A stretch of 50,410 bases of DNA from an uncultured Desulfobacterales bacterium (GTDB lineage: Bacteria > Desulfobacterota > Desulfobacteria > Desulfobacterales > SpSt-501), in the NCBI GenBank assembly GCA_938048455.1, contig CALIUY010000051.1:1-50410 (forward strand), written 5' to 3'. The translations under genes and the position numbers were made by a program. Below the pieces are notes generated by a model. It was not told where the DNA came from and did no database searches. It worked only from the letters and a program-made list of their open reading frames with translations. This document shows, piece by piece, positions 1 to 8,166 of the stretch. How positions within the stretch are numbered: the stretch's first letter is position 1; the number at the start of each line of letters is the position of its first letter.

Positions 1-2645
1 CTCCAGGACTCGGGGAAAAAGTTGCCTTCGGAATCTTCCCATCCGGCTTCGCCGTAGCTGTCTCTCAAAAATTCGTCCTCCGATTCGAAACGGCCGTGCC
101 GGGACCATTCGGGATCCTCGTCGAGAAAGGGCTCATCGGACTCTTGGCAAACGCCGTATGACGGAGTGGGCGTTCTCTTCTCTATGTCTTCAAGATCGCT
201 TGTGTTTTCACGATCGCCGACCGGCGAAACGAAAGTACCCACCAGAACCATCTCTTGATCCTTTAGGCTGCAGCCGTTCGCGGCGGCTCCAGCGGAAAGA
301 GGGGTCGGCGTAAGCACTACGATCGGGCCGTCCAGGGAAGGGGTGCCAACGGTCATGACGAGCCGGCCGTCGCGGTCGGCATAAACCCAGCGCCGCTCCA
401 TCCCGGGCGGAAGGGGTGCCCCGCGCTCCGGCCGGGTGGAGTCCGTTTCTCCGCCGGCGGGTTGTTCAGCGGCGGGGGTTTTTCTCCGCTTGCGGGTCAG
501 CCGCAAGGTGATCGCATCCCAGAAACGCTCACGTCCCCACTCGGCGCAGGTTTCATCGATCCTGCGCAGCGTGTTCAGGATGCGTCGGCAATCGGAGCGA
601 AAACGGTTGGCAACCGAGTGGAGCCGGTGATCGGGCTTGAAGCCCTGCAGTAAAGCGTGCACCGCCAGAACCGCAGGCGCATTCAAGCGGTTGAGACAAA
701 GACCCCGCTCCGAGAGGGTGGCGTCGCATTCGAGCGCCGGGCCTTTCCATTCGGCCGGCAGGTACTCCATCGCCAGCGAGGGGACATTCGCCAGCGCCCA
801 GGCGAGGGCGTAATCGTCGCCCTCGAGCCCCTTGGCGAAGAGGCGGTTGAAATTCATCCGCCAGGCATGGATGTCCTGCGGGGGGAAATACATGACCGAG
901 GCTACGTTTCCCAGGGCGGTGATGGCCACCTCGTCGTCCTGGACGCGGACCATGCCCAGCTCGACGAGTCTTGCCAGCACCTCTTCCACCTCCGCGGTGG
1001 AAAAGGGCTTCCGGCCCTGGCGGTGGGCGAGGCTGCGGCGGTACCAGGTGAAGACATCGCTCAGGCGGCTGATTTGGCCGGTGTAGATCTCGGCCAGGAC
1101 GTGCGTGAGGAGATGCCGGCGGTCGTTCAAGACGGAGGTCACCGGCCGGGGTTTGCGGAACGTCTGCTCCCATTTGCCGCGGCTGCCCTCCGGGACGATG
1201 AGGAAAACGTGCCCCTCGTCGTCGATTCCGTAGCGGCCGGCGCGGCCGGCCATCTGGATGATGTCGAGCTCGTCGACCGGTTGCAGCCCGCGCGTGACGC
1301 CCACCACCACGACGTTGCGCGCCGGCAGATTCACTCCCCAGGCCGTGGTGCCGGTGCTGACGAGCACGCGGGTTCCGTTGGCGCGATCCTTGAAGCTCCT
1401 TTCGATTGCGGCGCGTTCCTCGAGATCGAGGTCGCCGTTGTGATAAAGGACCTTGACGCCGCGTTTTTTCAACTCCGACAACAGCCTGGAGCCCGTTGTC
1501 TTGGCGTGGACGAAGACCAGGAACTTCTCCGTCGGTTTGCGCAGGACCTGTTCGATCGCCAGTTCGATTTTTTCGTTTTCGGTGCGGTGGTAGTTCAGCT
1601 TGCCCTCGTAGGTTCGATACACCCGGTGTTCGACGTAGGTGAACTCGAGCTTCACCGGCCGCCAGTCCTTGTGGACCACGTCGGTCGGCTTGCCGTTCAG
1701 GGAGGTGAGCCACGCCCCGATCTCTTCCCGGTTCGAAACGGTGGCGCTCAACAGCATCAGACGCGCCTGCGGGCAGACCCGCGTGAAGCGCATCAGCCCG
1801 GTCTCGACCTTGTCGCCCCGGGGGGTGGAGAGGATGTGGGCCTCGTCCACCACGAGCAGTCCGACCGCCGCCATCCACTCGTTGCGTTCGCTTTCGAACT
1901 TGCGGGTGCGGCTGTCGAGCATCTCGGAGGTCATGAGCACGATGTCGGCCTCCCGCAGGCTCTGCTGCAGGCTCGCGGTGAGCTCGTAATCTCCGGTCAT
2001 GATCACCAGGCGACGGTTCGCATAGCGCAGGCGCCAATCCGCGTAGCGCTCCTCGGTCAGCGCCTTGAAGGGGCTCAGGTAGATCACCTTGAAGCCGCGG
2101 GCGAGGGTGTCGTCGACGACCAGCTCGGCGGCGATGGTTTTGCCGGCGCTGGTATTGGCGCTGACGACGATGTTGCGGCCGTTTCCGGCCAAGGGGAAAA
2201 CGGCGCTCTGGAGCGGGTTGAAGTGGGTGAAGGGGTAAGGATAGGGGTAGCCCGCAACCGGGATGAGCCCAGGATCGGTCTCGGCTTCCTCAAGGACGGC
2301 TGCGGGTTCGGTACCGCGCGCAGGGGCGCTCAGCTCGACGGTTACCTCCGGCTGCGGGTACGAGCCGCGGTTTGCGGCCAGCGCCACTACCGTGCCGACG
2401 AGAGGCGCGGCGGCATGCTTGATCCAGGGGGCAAAGCGGGTGCACCATTCCGCTTCGAGGTAACCGACCGGCGTGCCGTCCCAGCGGTCCATGCGCACGC
2501 AAGGGGGGGCCTCCGCTTTGCTCCCCGGCTCGAGGGCCATGTGCAGCTTTTCCCCGATCCGAATCTGAAGCAGCGGCTCCAGCCCCCCCTCGAGCGACAC
2601 TTCGAGCTTCGTGCGGATCGTCTCCTGCGGCGGGAGGTCTTCCAT
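1..2645 (-). CDS. Ski2-like DEAD/DEAH-box helicase, C-terminus cut by window edge
   Basis: Open from the ATG at 2645 through the left edge (881 codons visible). It has superfamily 2 helicase motifs in order: Walker A with K169 in ANTSAGKT, DEAH box at 267-270, SAT at 300-302, and motif VI QMAGRAGR at 464-471. The QMAGRAGR form and the region after it place it with Ski2/Brr2-type ATP-dependent RNA or DNA unwinding enzymes. About 150 residues precede the helicase core and are not recognised; the C-terminal part is rich in Asp/Glu and polar residues. The start is supported by an AGGGGA element 5-6 bases upstream. It lies 16 bases downstream of the metallopeptidase stop on the same strand, so the two are probably co-transcribed. 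The substrate is unknown. Family assignment is secure; the cellular role is not. Confidence 0.88.
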   Translation of the reverse strand, partial: MEDLPPQETIRTKLEVSLEGGLEPLLQIRIGEKLHMALEPGSKAEAPPCVRMDRWDGTPVGYLEAEWCTRFAPWIKHAAAPLVGTVVALAANRGSYPQPEVTVELSAPARGTEPAAVLEEAETDPGLIPVAGYPYPYPFTHFNPLQSAVFPLAGNGRNIVVSANTSAGKTIAAELVVDDTLARGFKVIYLSPFKALTEERYADWRLRYANRRLVIMTGDYELTASLQQSLREADIVLMTSEMLDSRTRKFESERNEWMAAVGLLVVDEAHILSTPRGDKVETGLMRFTRVCPQARLMLLSATVSNREEIGAWLTSLNGKPTDVVHKDWRPVKLEFTYVEHRVYRTYEGKLNYHRTENEKIELAIEQVLRKPTEKFLVFVHAKTTGSRLLSELKKRGVKVLYHNGDLDLEERAAIERSFKDRANGTRVLVSTGTTAWGVNLPARNVVVVGVTRGLQPVDELDIIQMAGRAGRYGIDDEGHVFLIVPEGSRGKWEQTFRKPRPVTSVLNDRRHLLTHVLAEIYTGQISRLSDVFTWYRRSLAHRQGRKPFSTAEVEEVLARLVELGMVRVQDDEVAITALGNVASVMYFPPQDIHAWRMNFNRLFAKGLEGDDYALAWALANVPSLAMEYLPAEWKGPALECDATLSERGLCLNRLNAPAVLAVHALLQGFKPDHRLHSVANRFRSDCRRILNTLRRIDETCAEWGRERFWDAITLRLTRKRRKTPAAEQPAGGETDSTRPERGAPLPPGMERRWVYADRDGRLVMTVGTPSLDGPIVVLTPTPLSAGAAANGCSLKDQEMVLVGTFVSPVGDRENTSDLEDIEKRTPTPSYGVCQESDEPFLDEDPEWSRHGRFESEDEFLRDSYGEAGWEDSEGNFFPESW

Positions 2646-2661
2646 CGGCGTCCCCTGTCGA

Positions 2662-3942
2662 TCACCGGCCGGCCCCTGGACCGTCGGCTGCGGTCGTGAC
2701 GTCGCTGATGCGGTCGATGCGGACGGTCACCGGCGTTTCGCCTTCGGCCGTCATCAGGCGGACGGCCGGGAAAACGCCTTCCTTGACCAGCTCGACCGGA
2801 GTTCCCGTGAGGCGACAGGTCTCGGAGTCCGACACCCGAAACGAAAGCTCGATCCGGCGCCTTCCGTACATGGCCTCGCGCAGCGAACGCTCGAAGGCCT
2901 CCTCCCGATCCCATGCCTCCTCCTCCCGCTCCTTGCCGCGCTGCAGGCTCTCGTTCAGACGGCTGCCCTCGTCGTCGCCTTCCTGCTGCCCGGCAAGCGA
3001 CAACTCGTGAAATTGTTTCTCCGTCTTCAGGCGGATCCCCCTGGACTCGTCCCAATAGATCCACCCCGCATCCTGCATCATCTTCTGCCGCTTGGCCCAA
3101 CCCCAGCCCGATGCGAGACCCTCGGCGATGTGCCGGGTGACCCGGGGGCCGAAATAGGGCTCCTCCGCGGCCGCGGGCGGCTCGAGCTGGCCCTGGGTGG
3201 CCAAAAACGTAGCGAGTTCCGCCGACCAGCCATCGGCGAAATCCTCGCGCTCGGCATGCGGACGGCTCCGGTCCGGGTGACGCACCGTGTCGAGTGCGTG
3301 GGCGAACTCGTGCAGAAAGGTCTGGGCCATGCCCTTCCAGATGAGTCCGATCAGGCTGCAGCCGTTGTTTTCGTGTTCGATGACGCGGACCGCACTCTCG
3401 AAATGTTTGCGCAGGTTGATGGTGATCGTGCGCGAGACAGGGTCGAAGGTTCCGAACTGCTCGCTGCCCTCCTGCGCCGGGGTTCCGTCCTGGGTGAAAA
3501 CGATGGTCTGCAAAGCGTGCTCGGGGAACCAGCTCATGCACACATAGATCAGGTGCATCAAGCGGTCGGAGACCAGATGGGCGTTTTGAATCCGGACGCC
3601 GAAGAAATCGACGTCGGTGGCAAGGGGGCGTCCGTCCTCGGGCGAGCGCGGCGGGCCGTACATCGAGTCGTGGTAGCCCTTGAGGCCGCGTTTGACCTCG
3701 TTCAACCAGCGCCAGAAAAGCTCATTGCGGGCGCCCGTAGGGCCCCGCGGCCGACGCTTGGCGTTTCCGCGGCGGCGTCGTGGAAGCGGATCCTCCTCTT
3801 CCTCTTCATCCTGCTTTTCGTCCCCGCCCTCGATCTCCCGGCGCAGGCGGCGAAGCTCCCGCCGCTCCTCGGCCAGCTCCTCCGAAAGCGCGCCGATCAG
3901 ACCCATTTCCTCGGCATCGATTCCGTCGTCGAAGATACCCAT
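2662..3942 (-). CDS. putative zinc metallopeptidase (HEFAH) paired with helicase
   Basis: A 426-residue protein with no family I can name. The N-terminus (about 15-65) is highly charged, with a Glu/Asp-rich stretch followed by an Arg-rich one, and is probably coiled or disordered. The centre holds a zincin signature, H211-E212-F213-A214-H215 in the context LHEFAHALD; a Glu-containing stretch about 20-30 residues later (EDFADGWSAEL) could give the third ligand. The C-terminal 70 residues look like a small beta-rich domain ending in RIDRISDV. The ATG is preceded by GGAGGAGGT, a very strong ribosome binding site. The helicase follows 16 bases later, suggesting a two-gene unit. No signal peptide is visible, so it should be cytoplasmic. 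Peptidase activity is inferred from the motif only. Confidence 0.72.
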   Translation of the reverse strand: MGIFDDGIDAEEMGLIGALSEELAEERRELRRLRREIEGGDEKQDEEEEEDPLPRRRRGNAKRRPRGPTGARNELFWRWLNEVKRGLKGYHDSMYGPPRSPEDGRPLATDVDFFGVRIQNAHLVSDRLMHLIYVCMSWFPEHALQTIVFTQDGTPAQEGSEQFGTFDPVSRTITINLRKHFESAVRVIEHENNGCSLIGLIWKGMAQTFLHEFAHALDTVRHPDRSRPHAEREDFADGWSAELATFLATQGQLEPPAAAEEPYFGPRVTRHIAEGLASGWGWAKRQKMMQDAGWIYWDESRGIRLKTEKQFHELSLAGQQEGDDEGSRLNESLQRGKEREEEAWDREEAFERSLREAMYGRRRIELSFRVSDSETCRLTGTPVELVKEGVFPAVRLMTAEGETPVTVRIDRISDVTTAADGPGAGR

Positions 3943-4129
3943 GGGACCTCCTCCAGCGATGGTTGGACGGACGGCGTTCGTCTCTTCCCGTCGCTCCCTA
4001 CGGCGCGGCGGGCGGGTTTTTCAAAATCCGCCGGGGCTCCGGAAGAAAAACAGGCCGAATGCATTGAATCGTGTTCGATTTCGCAGCCACCCCCGGCGAT
4101 TTGCGGCTACGGATGCACGAGCTCCCCGG

Positions 4130-6103
4130 TCAGGGGGCCGCATGTTGTATTGCTCTCGATCGAGAAACGGAGCAGGCCTTTCGTTGCAGGAATGCCGGAA
4201 GCGGCTCGCAAAGCGGTTCCAACCGCCCCGGATAGCCGCGGACGGACTGCAGCAGGCGCATGGCCGTCTCCGGCGGGCCGCAGACTTTGGCGCTGGCGCA
4301 GCCGGCGGCGGCGCCGAGGTTTGCCTGGAGGCCGTTTTTGGCCCAGGTTTCGAGCTGCCAGTCGAGCGCGAGAAACCGCTCGAAATCGAGCCGGTCCAGG
4401 AAGCGCCGGGCCTGCTCGATCCCCGCAAAGCGCATCGGCCCGGCGGGGTCCAAAAAGCGGGTGGCGACCTCCAAGCCCAACTTCGGATGCGGGGTGTAGC
4501 GATGGTCGGTGTAGAGCAGCTCGATTCGCCCGGGGCGGTGATGGTCCCAGCCGATCTTGAGCACCCGCTCGAAGCGGTCCCATTGGGCGCTGCGCTGCTT
4601 GGGCCGATAGTACTCCTCGTAGAAGCCGACGGCGGCTGCGGCCCGGAATCCTCTGGACTTAAGGAACTCGCGGAAGTCCGGCATCGAGTCGAGCCGAAAG
4701 AAAAATTCCCTCTTGGCATCGACATAGACCTCCCGCTGGATGAGCGTCGGGCTGGAGTCGCCGAAGTGCGCGGCATAGCCGTCGATCAGACGGTCGCCTT
4801 CCCGCAACACGCGTTCCAGATCGGCGGGAGAGGACACGGCGAGGCGCCGCTTGGAGCGGACGAAGCACGGGTGGTAGTGCATGTCGCTGCCGAAGGTGCG
4901 GTCTCGCGTCTCCCGGCAGTGGCCGCAGCCGATGCTGCAGGTCAGGCGCTGCAGCTCGATCGTGAAGCGGGCGTCCGCCTGCAGGCGGAAGATCCGTTGG
5001 CGGAGGTTTTTCCGCTCGGGCGGTCCGGCGACGATCCCGGCGAGGTCTTCGGCGACGGCGTCGATGTCGTAGAACAGCCGGTAGTCGCTCGGGTTTTCCG
5101 GCAGCACCAGGAGCTCGAGGAGCTTGATCGCCGCGGCTCCGAGCGAGTGGGCAAGTTCGACGGCCGCTCGGGTGCGGGTGTGATTCAAATCCCGCAGCAC
5201 GACATGATTCATCTTCACCTCGAGCCCGGAGGCGGCGGCGAGGCGGATGTTGGCCTTGACGCGCTCGAAGAGGTCCCGGCGGCGGGTGCGCGTCACCTTC
5301 CGGAAAGTTTCGGGGTCGGCGGCATGGAGCGAAAGGTGGATCTTTTTCCCGCCGGGATAGGCGCAAAGGGCCTCCACGAGCTCGCGGTCAAGCAGCGAGC
5401 CGTTCGTCACCAGCGTCAGATCCGGTTTGTCCGGTCCGCGGCCCAGACCCTCGAGCAGTGCCAAAAGGCGTTCCTTTTCCAGCAACGGCTCGCCCCCGGT
5501 GAAAGTGATATCGGTATACCCCAAGCGGATCGCCTCCGCGAGAATTTCGAGCACCTGCTCCACCGGGGTGGGCTTGCGCCGCCGGTCCTGCCCGAGACCT
5601 TCCTTGTGGCAAAAGAGGCAGCGGAAATTGCACCGCTCGGTCAGCGCAAGACGCATCTCCCGGCGTTTTCTGAGCTCCGTGTAGAGCACGAGGCGATAGT
5701 CGTCCCCATCGCGAACCGGTTCGGCGGAGAGAAGCCGGAAGCCGCGCTTGAAGAGCATGCCGGTCCAGACCGGCCAGCGGTTGGAAGCGCTCACCTTGAG
5801 GCGCGAGCACCCGCGAGCGGCCAGCTCGCGCCGGGAGGCGTCGACGAGGAAGGAGCCGGCCCCCTGGTGGCGGCGCTCCGGTCGGATGGCCGCACTCCAG
5901 AGCTCGGCCTCGCCGTTGCGACGCAGAAACACGGCATAGCCGGCGGGGGAGGGCTCCTCCGGGCGGTCGACCCAGAAGAAGAGCGGGTCGTAACCTCTCG
6001 TTTGCCGGCGAAATTGGGCCGTGGTCAAAGGTTCGGCGAAAAGCTCGCGGTGCAGGGCGAGCACCGCCGCCGCATCCGACGTGCACGATAGACGCCAGCT
6101 CAT
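4130..6103 (-). CDS. GNAT acetyltransferase-radical SAM fusion protein
   Basis: 657 residues in three parts. Residues 1-140 resemble a GCN5-type N-acetyltransferase, with an acetyl-CoA loop RRHQGAGSF. Residues 150-400 are a MoaA/PqqE-like radical SAM domain, with cluster cysteines C158, C162 and C165 in CNFRCLFC, the TGGEP motif, and a later Cys-rich stretch (CSIGCGHC) that may bind a second cluster. Residues 460-657 are a further domain that I cannot assign firmly; its opening (charged strand, then FREFLKSRGF) recalls CYTH phosphohydrolases/cyclases. The start ATG overlaps the stop of the DegT-type aminotransferase by 4 bases, so the two are translationally coupled and probably act in one pathway. 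The substrate is unknown. All core radical SAM residues are intact. Confidence 0.8.
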   Translation of the reverse strand: MSWRLSCTSDAAAVLALHRELFAEPLTTAQFRRQTRGYDPLFFWVDRPEEPSPAGYAVFLRRNGEAELWSAAIRPERRHQGAGSFLVDASRRELAARGCSRLKVSASNRWPVWTGMLFKRGFRLLSAEPVRDGDDYRLVLYTELRKRREMRLALTERCNFRCLFCHKEGLGQDRRRKPTPVEQVLEILAEAIRLGYTDITFTGGEPLLEKERLLALLEGLGRGPDKPDLTLVTNGSLLDRELVEALCAYPGGKKIHLSLHAADPETFRKVTRTRRRDLFERVKANIRLAAASGLEVKMNHVVLRDLNHTRTRAAVELAHSLGAAAIKLLELLVLPENPSDYRLFYDIDAVAEDLAGIVAGPPERKNLRQRIFRLQADARFTIELQRLTCSIGCGHCRETRDRTFGSDMHYHPCFVRSKRRLAVSSPADLERVLREGDRLIDGYAAHFGDSSPTLIQREVYVDAKREFFFRLDSMPDFREFLKSRGFRAAAAVGFYEEYYRPKQRSAQWDRFERVLKIGWDHHRPGRIELLYTDHRYTPHPKLGLEVATRFLDPAGPMRFAGIEQARRFLDRLDFERFLALDWQLETWAKNGLQANLGAAAGCASAKVCGPPETAMRLLQSVRGYPGRLEPLCEPLPAFLQRKACSVSRSRAIQHAAP

Positions 6104-7353
6104 CTCAGCACCTCGATATTTTCAAAAACTTTGGCGAACGCCTCCACGTAGGCGTCGACCAAGGGAACCTCTTCGGGAAAGGTGAAGGTAGGAAGCGACA
6201 GGATGGAGGCACAGTAGGCCTCGGCGCCCGGGAAGCTTCGGCCGCGGTGGTCCGCCTTGCGGAAGCCGCTGATGGGAAACCGCTCCGGGTCGAAGAGGGG
6301 CAGCCGGTGGAAGGGCGGGGAGCCGGGGATGTCGACTTCGAGCCCCTCGGCCCGCAGCGCCGTGACCAGAGCTTCGCGCGTGACCCTGAGCGCCGGAAAA
6401 TCGAGGCGCGGCTTGAACCCGTAGTGCGCGCCCATGGAGGTGACGTAAGGACGGCGGGCCATGGGCTGGACCTTGCCGGTGGCCGCCAGCCCCTCTGAAA
6501 ATCGCCGCAAGGTTTCGGCGCGACTCCGGATCCAGTCGAAGCAGTGGGGTTCGAGCAGGTAATCGACCATGACCGCGGCGAGGGGGTGCATGCGGAATTT
6601 GAGCCCGAATCCGGTCCGCCGGATCTCCCGCCAGCGGGAATCCTGGACGCACTCCTCCGAGCGCTGGAGGCTGTGACCGAGCAGGGTCGCGCGCTCGTAA
6701 ATCTCACGGGAGTCGGTCAGAAGGACCCCGCCCTCGCCCCCGGTCAAAAGCTTGTTGCCCTGCAGGCTCAGGACGGAAACATCGCCGAAGCCGCCCACGG
6801 TGCGGCCGCGGTGCTGCGCGAAATGCGCATGCGAGCAGTCCTCGACCCAGGCGATGCCGCGGCGGCGGCAGATCGCAGCGACCGCATCCACATCGACGGG
6901 ATGGCCCCACATGTGGTTGGTGACGACCGCGCGCGTTCGCGGGGTAACCAGCATGTCGAGCGCCGAGGCGTCGATGTTGCCCGTGTCGGGCTCGACGTCG
7001 CAGAAGTGCACGAGGACTCCGAGGTGCAACAACGGGGTGGCGGTCGCGTGGAAGGAGTAGACGGTGGAAATGACCTCCTCGCCGGGCTCGAGGCCCAGGC
7101 CGAAAAAGGCGGAGTAGAGCGCCATGGTCCCGGAGGAGGTCAGCAGCGCATAGCCTCGACCGTGCAGCGCCGCCAGACGATCCTCGAGCTTGGCGTAGAT
7201 GCCGTCCCGGCCGGGAATGGAGAGGGGACCGCCTTCCTCGACATAGCGGGCAAGCGCATCGGCGAGCCCCGGTACGTGCGGGGGCCAGCGAAAATGGGGC
7301 CGCGGGGTTTTGACGACCGGACTGCCGCCGCAAATCGCAAGCCGCGGTTTCAT
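6100..7353 (-). CDS. DegT/DnrJ/EryC1-family PLP aminotransferase
   Basis: 417 residues, normal length for sugar aminotransferases/dehydratases of this fold. The N-terminal GG.P motif, the SSGTMAL phosphate-binding loop, the VEDCSHAH segment and the lysine in GNKLLTGGEGG (about residue 199) that should form the PLP Schiff base are all visible. Members transaminate nucleotide-linked keto-sugars or related cyclic ketones such as inosose. A longer open frame exists upstream to 7713, but residues before this ATG are composition-driven and not homologous-looking, so the start is placed at 7353. It is upstream of, and overlaps by 4 bases, the GNAT-radical SAM gene. A transaminase followed by an acetyltransferase would suit N-acetylation of a new amino group, but this is inference. 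Confidence 0.85.
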   Translation of the reverse strand: MKPRLAICGGSPVVKTPRPHFRWPPHVPGLADALARYVEEGGPLSIPGRDGIYAKLEDRLAALHGRGYALLTSSGTMALYSAFFGLGLEPGEEVISTVYSFHATATPLLHLGVLVHFCDVEPDTGNIDASALDMLVTPRTRAVVTNHMWGHPVDVDAVAAICRRRGIAWVEDCSHAHFAQHRGRTVGGFGDVSVLSLQGNKLLTGGEGGVLLTDSREIYERATLLGHSLQRSEECVQDSRWREIRRTGFGLKFRMHPLAAVMVDYLLEPHCFDWIRSRAETLRRFSEGLAATGKVQPMARRPYVTSMGAHYGFKPRLDFPALRVTREALVTALRAEGLEVDIPGSPPFHRLPLFDPERFPISGFRKADHRGRSFPGAEAYCASILSLPTFTFPEEVPLVDAYVEAFAKVFENIEVLR

Positions 7354-7421
7354 CGCCGCTCCTGGTCGATGGGATGTACGCGCTTTATCGGCCGAAGGGG
7401 CAGGCCTCTTGACGCGCTGAT

Positions 7422-7883
7422 TTAAGTGATATCGACGATTTCGAATCTTCGCGTTTTTCCGGCGATCGCCCCCACGACCACGTCCCCTTTCTCGGCGCCG
7501 AGAAGGATCCGGCCGAGCGGCGAGTCGTAGGAGATGCGGCCGTTGTTGCCGAAGACCTGGTAGCTTCCGAGGCACCAGGTTTTCTGCTCTCCGGTCTCGC
7601 AATCGAGGGCCGTGACCCGGCTGCCGATCCCGACCCGGTTGCCGGTTTCGACCGCCTCGACGAGGACCGCGTTCTTGTTGATCTCCAGGAGCTCCGCCAG
7701 GCGGCGCGACCACATCTTCTGCTGCCGTTCCCCTTCTTCGAAGGCGAAATTGTCATGATAGGTCTCGGCGCCTTCCTGGCAGCTGTTGCCCATTTCCCGG
7801 CCGATTTCCCGGATACGATCGCTGATCTCGCGGATCTGCTGATTGAGCTTCTCGAAATCTTCGCGCAGGAAATAGTATTTCAT
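7422..7883 (-). CDS. GreA/GreB-family transcription factor
   Basis: 153 residues with an N-terminal helical hairpin and a C-terminal FKBP-like half ending in the family signature ISYDSPLGRILLGAEKGD. Such proteins insert the hairpin into the RNA polymerase secondary channel. In GreA the hairpin tip carries two acidic residues (D41, E44 in E. coli); here the tip reads GNSCQEGAETYH, so one acidic position appears to be Asn/Ser while a Glu is kept. That suggests altered or absent transcript cleavage, closer to Gre-related factors than to GreA itself. The start at 7883 is chosen over the longer frame (7949) because AGGGAGGG lies 5-6 bases upstream. It is followed 68 bases later by the aminotransferase gene on the same strand. 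Confidence 0.82.
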   Translation of the reverse strand: MKYYFLREDFEKLNQQIREISDRIREIGREMGNSCQEGAETYHDNFAFEEGERQQKMWSRRLAELLEINKNAVLVEAVETGNRVGIGSRVTALDCETGEQKTWCLGSYQVFGNNGRISYDSPLGRILLGAEKGDVVVGAIAGKTRRFEIVDIT

Positions 7884-8084
7884 TTCGCCCTCCCTTAGAG
7901 ACCGGAAGCCCTGCGGAAGTTTTATCGGCCGCGTCAGAGGATTTTTCAAAAAAGTTCTTCCTCCCTATCAATTGAGAGAAAGCCCTCGCCCTTTGGGCCC
8001 TCACGGTGTGAGGCAAGGCGGGGAGTGCCGCCGCCTTGCGCGCGCAGCCTTAGAAAGTGGGTAACTAAAAGAAATTGTTATATT

Positions 8085-8090
8085 ATTATA
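8085..8090 (-). promoter_or_regulatory. possible -10 element of the GreA-like gene
   Basis: A perfect TATAAT on the minus strand within an AT-rich patch, about 200 bases upstream of the GreA-like start. No good -35 is visible at 16-18 bases. The leader that would result includes two hairpins: 8013-8021 with 8031-8039, and a shorter one around 8000-8014. Confidence 0.3.
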
Positions 8091-8108
8091 GCTGAGAGGG
8101 GAAGATTT

Positions 8109-8146
8109 AAACATGAAGGGCCGCGTCGCCGCGGCCCTTCATGTTT
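8109..8146 (-). terminator. strong hairpin terminator of the PEP-CTERM gene
   Basis: A perfect 17-base inverted repeat (8109-8125 with 8130-8146) around a 4-base loop, lying about 20 bases past the stop of the PEP-CTERM gene. T-runs flank it on the plus side (TTTTT) and there is a short TTT tail on the minus side, so it could act for transcripts from either direction. Confidence 0.8.
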
Positions 8147-8166
8147 TTGGATATGCCGGAAGAGGA

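Noticed and set aside
657-2699. 680-codon plus-strand open frame
   Set aside because: Antisense to the helicase, whose motifs are complete on the minus strand in the frame running off the edge.
8037-8166. possible tRNA or small RNA in the AT-rich patch and hairpin
   Set aside because: No cloverleaf or CCA-end; the hairpin is fully explained as a terminator.
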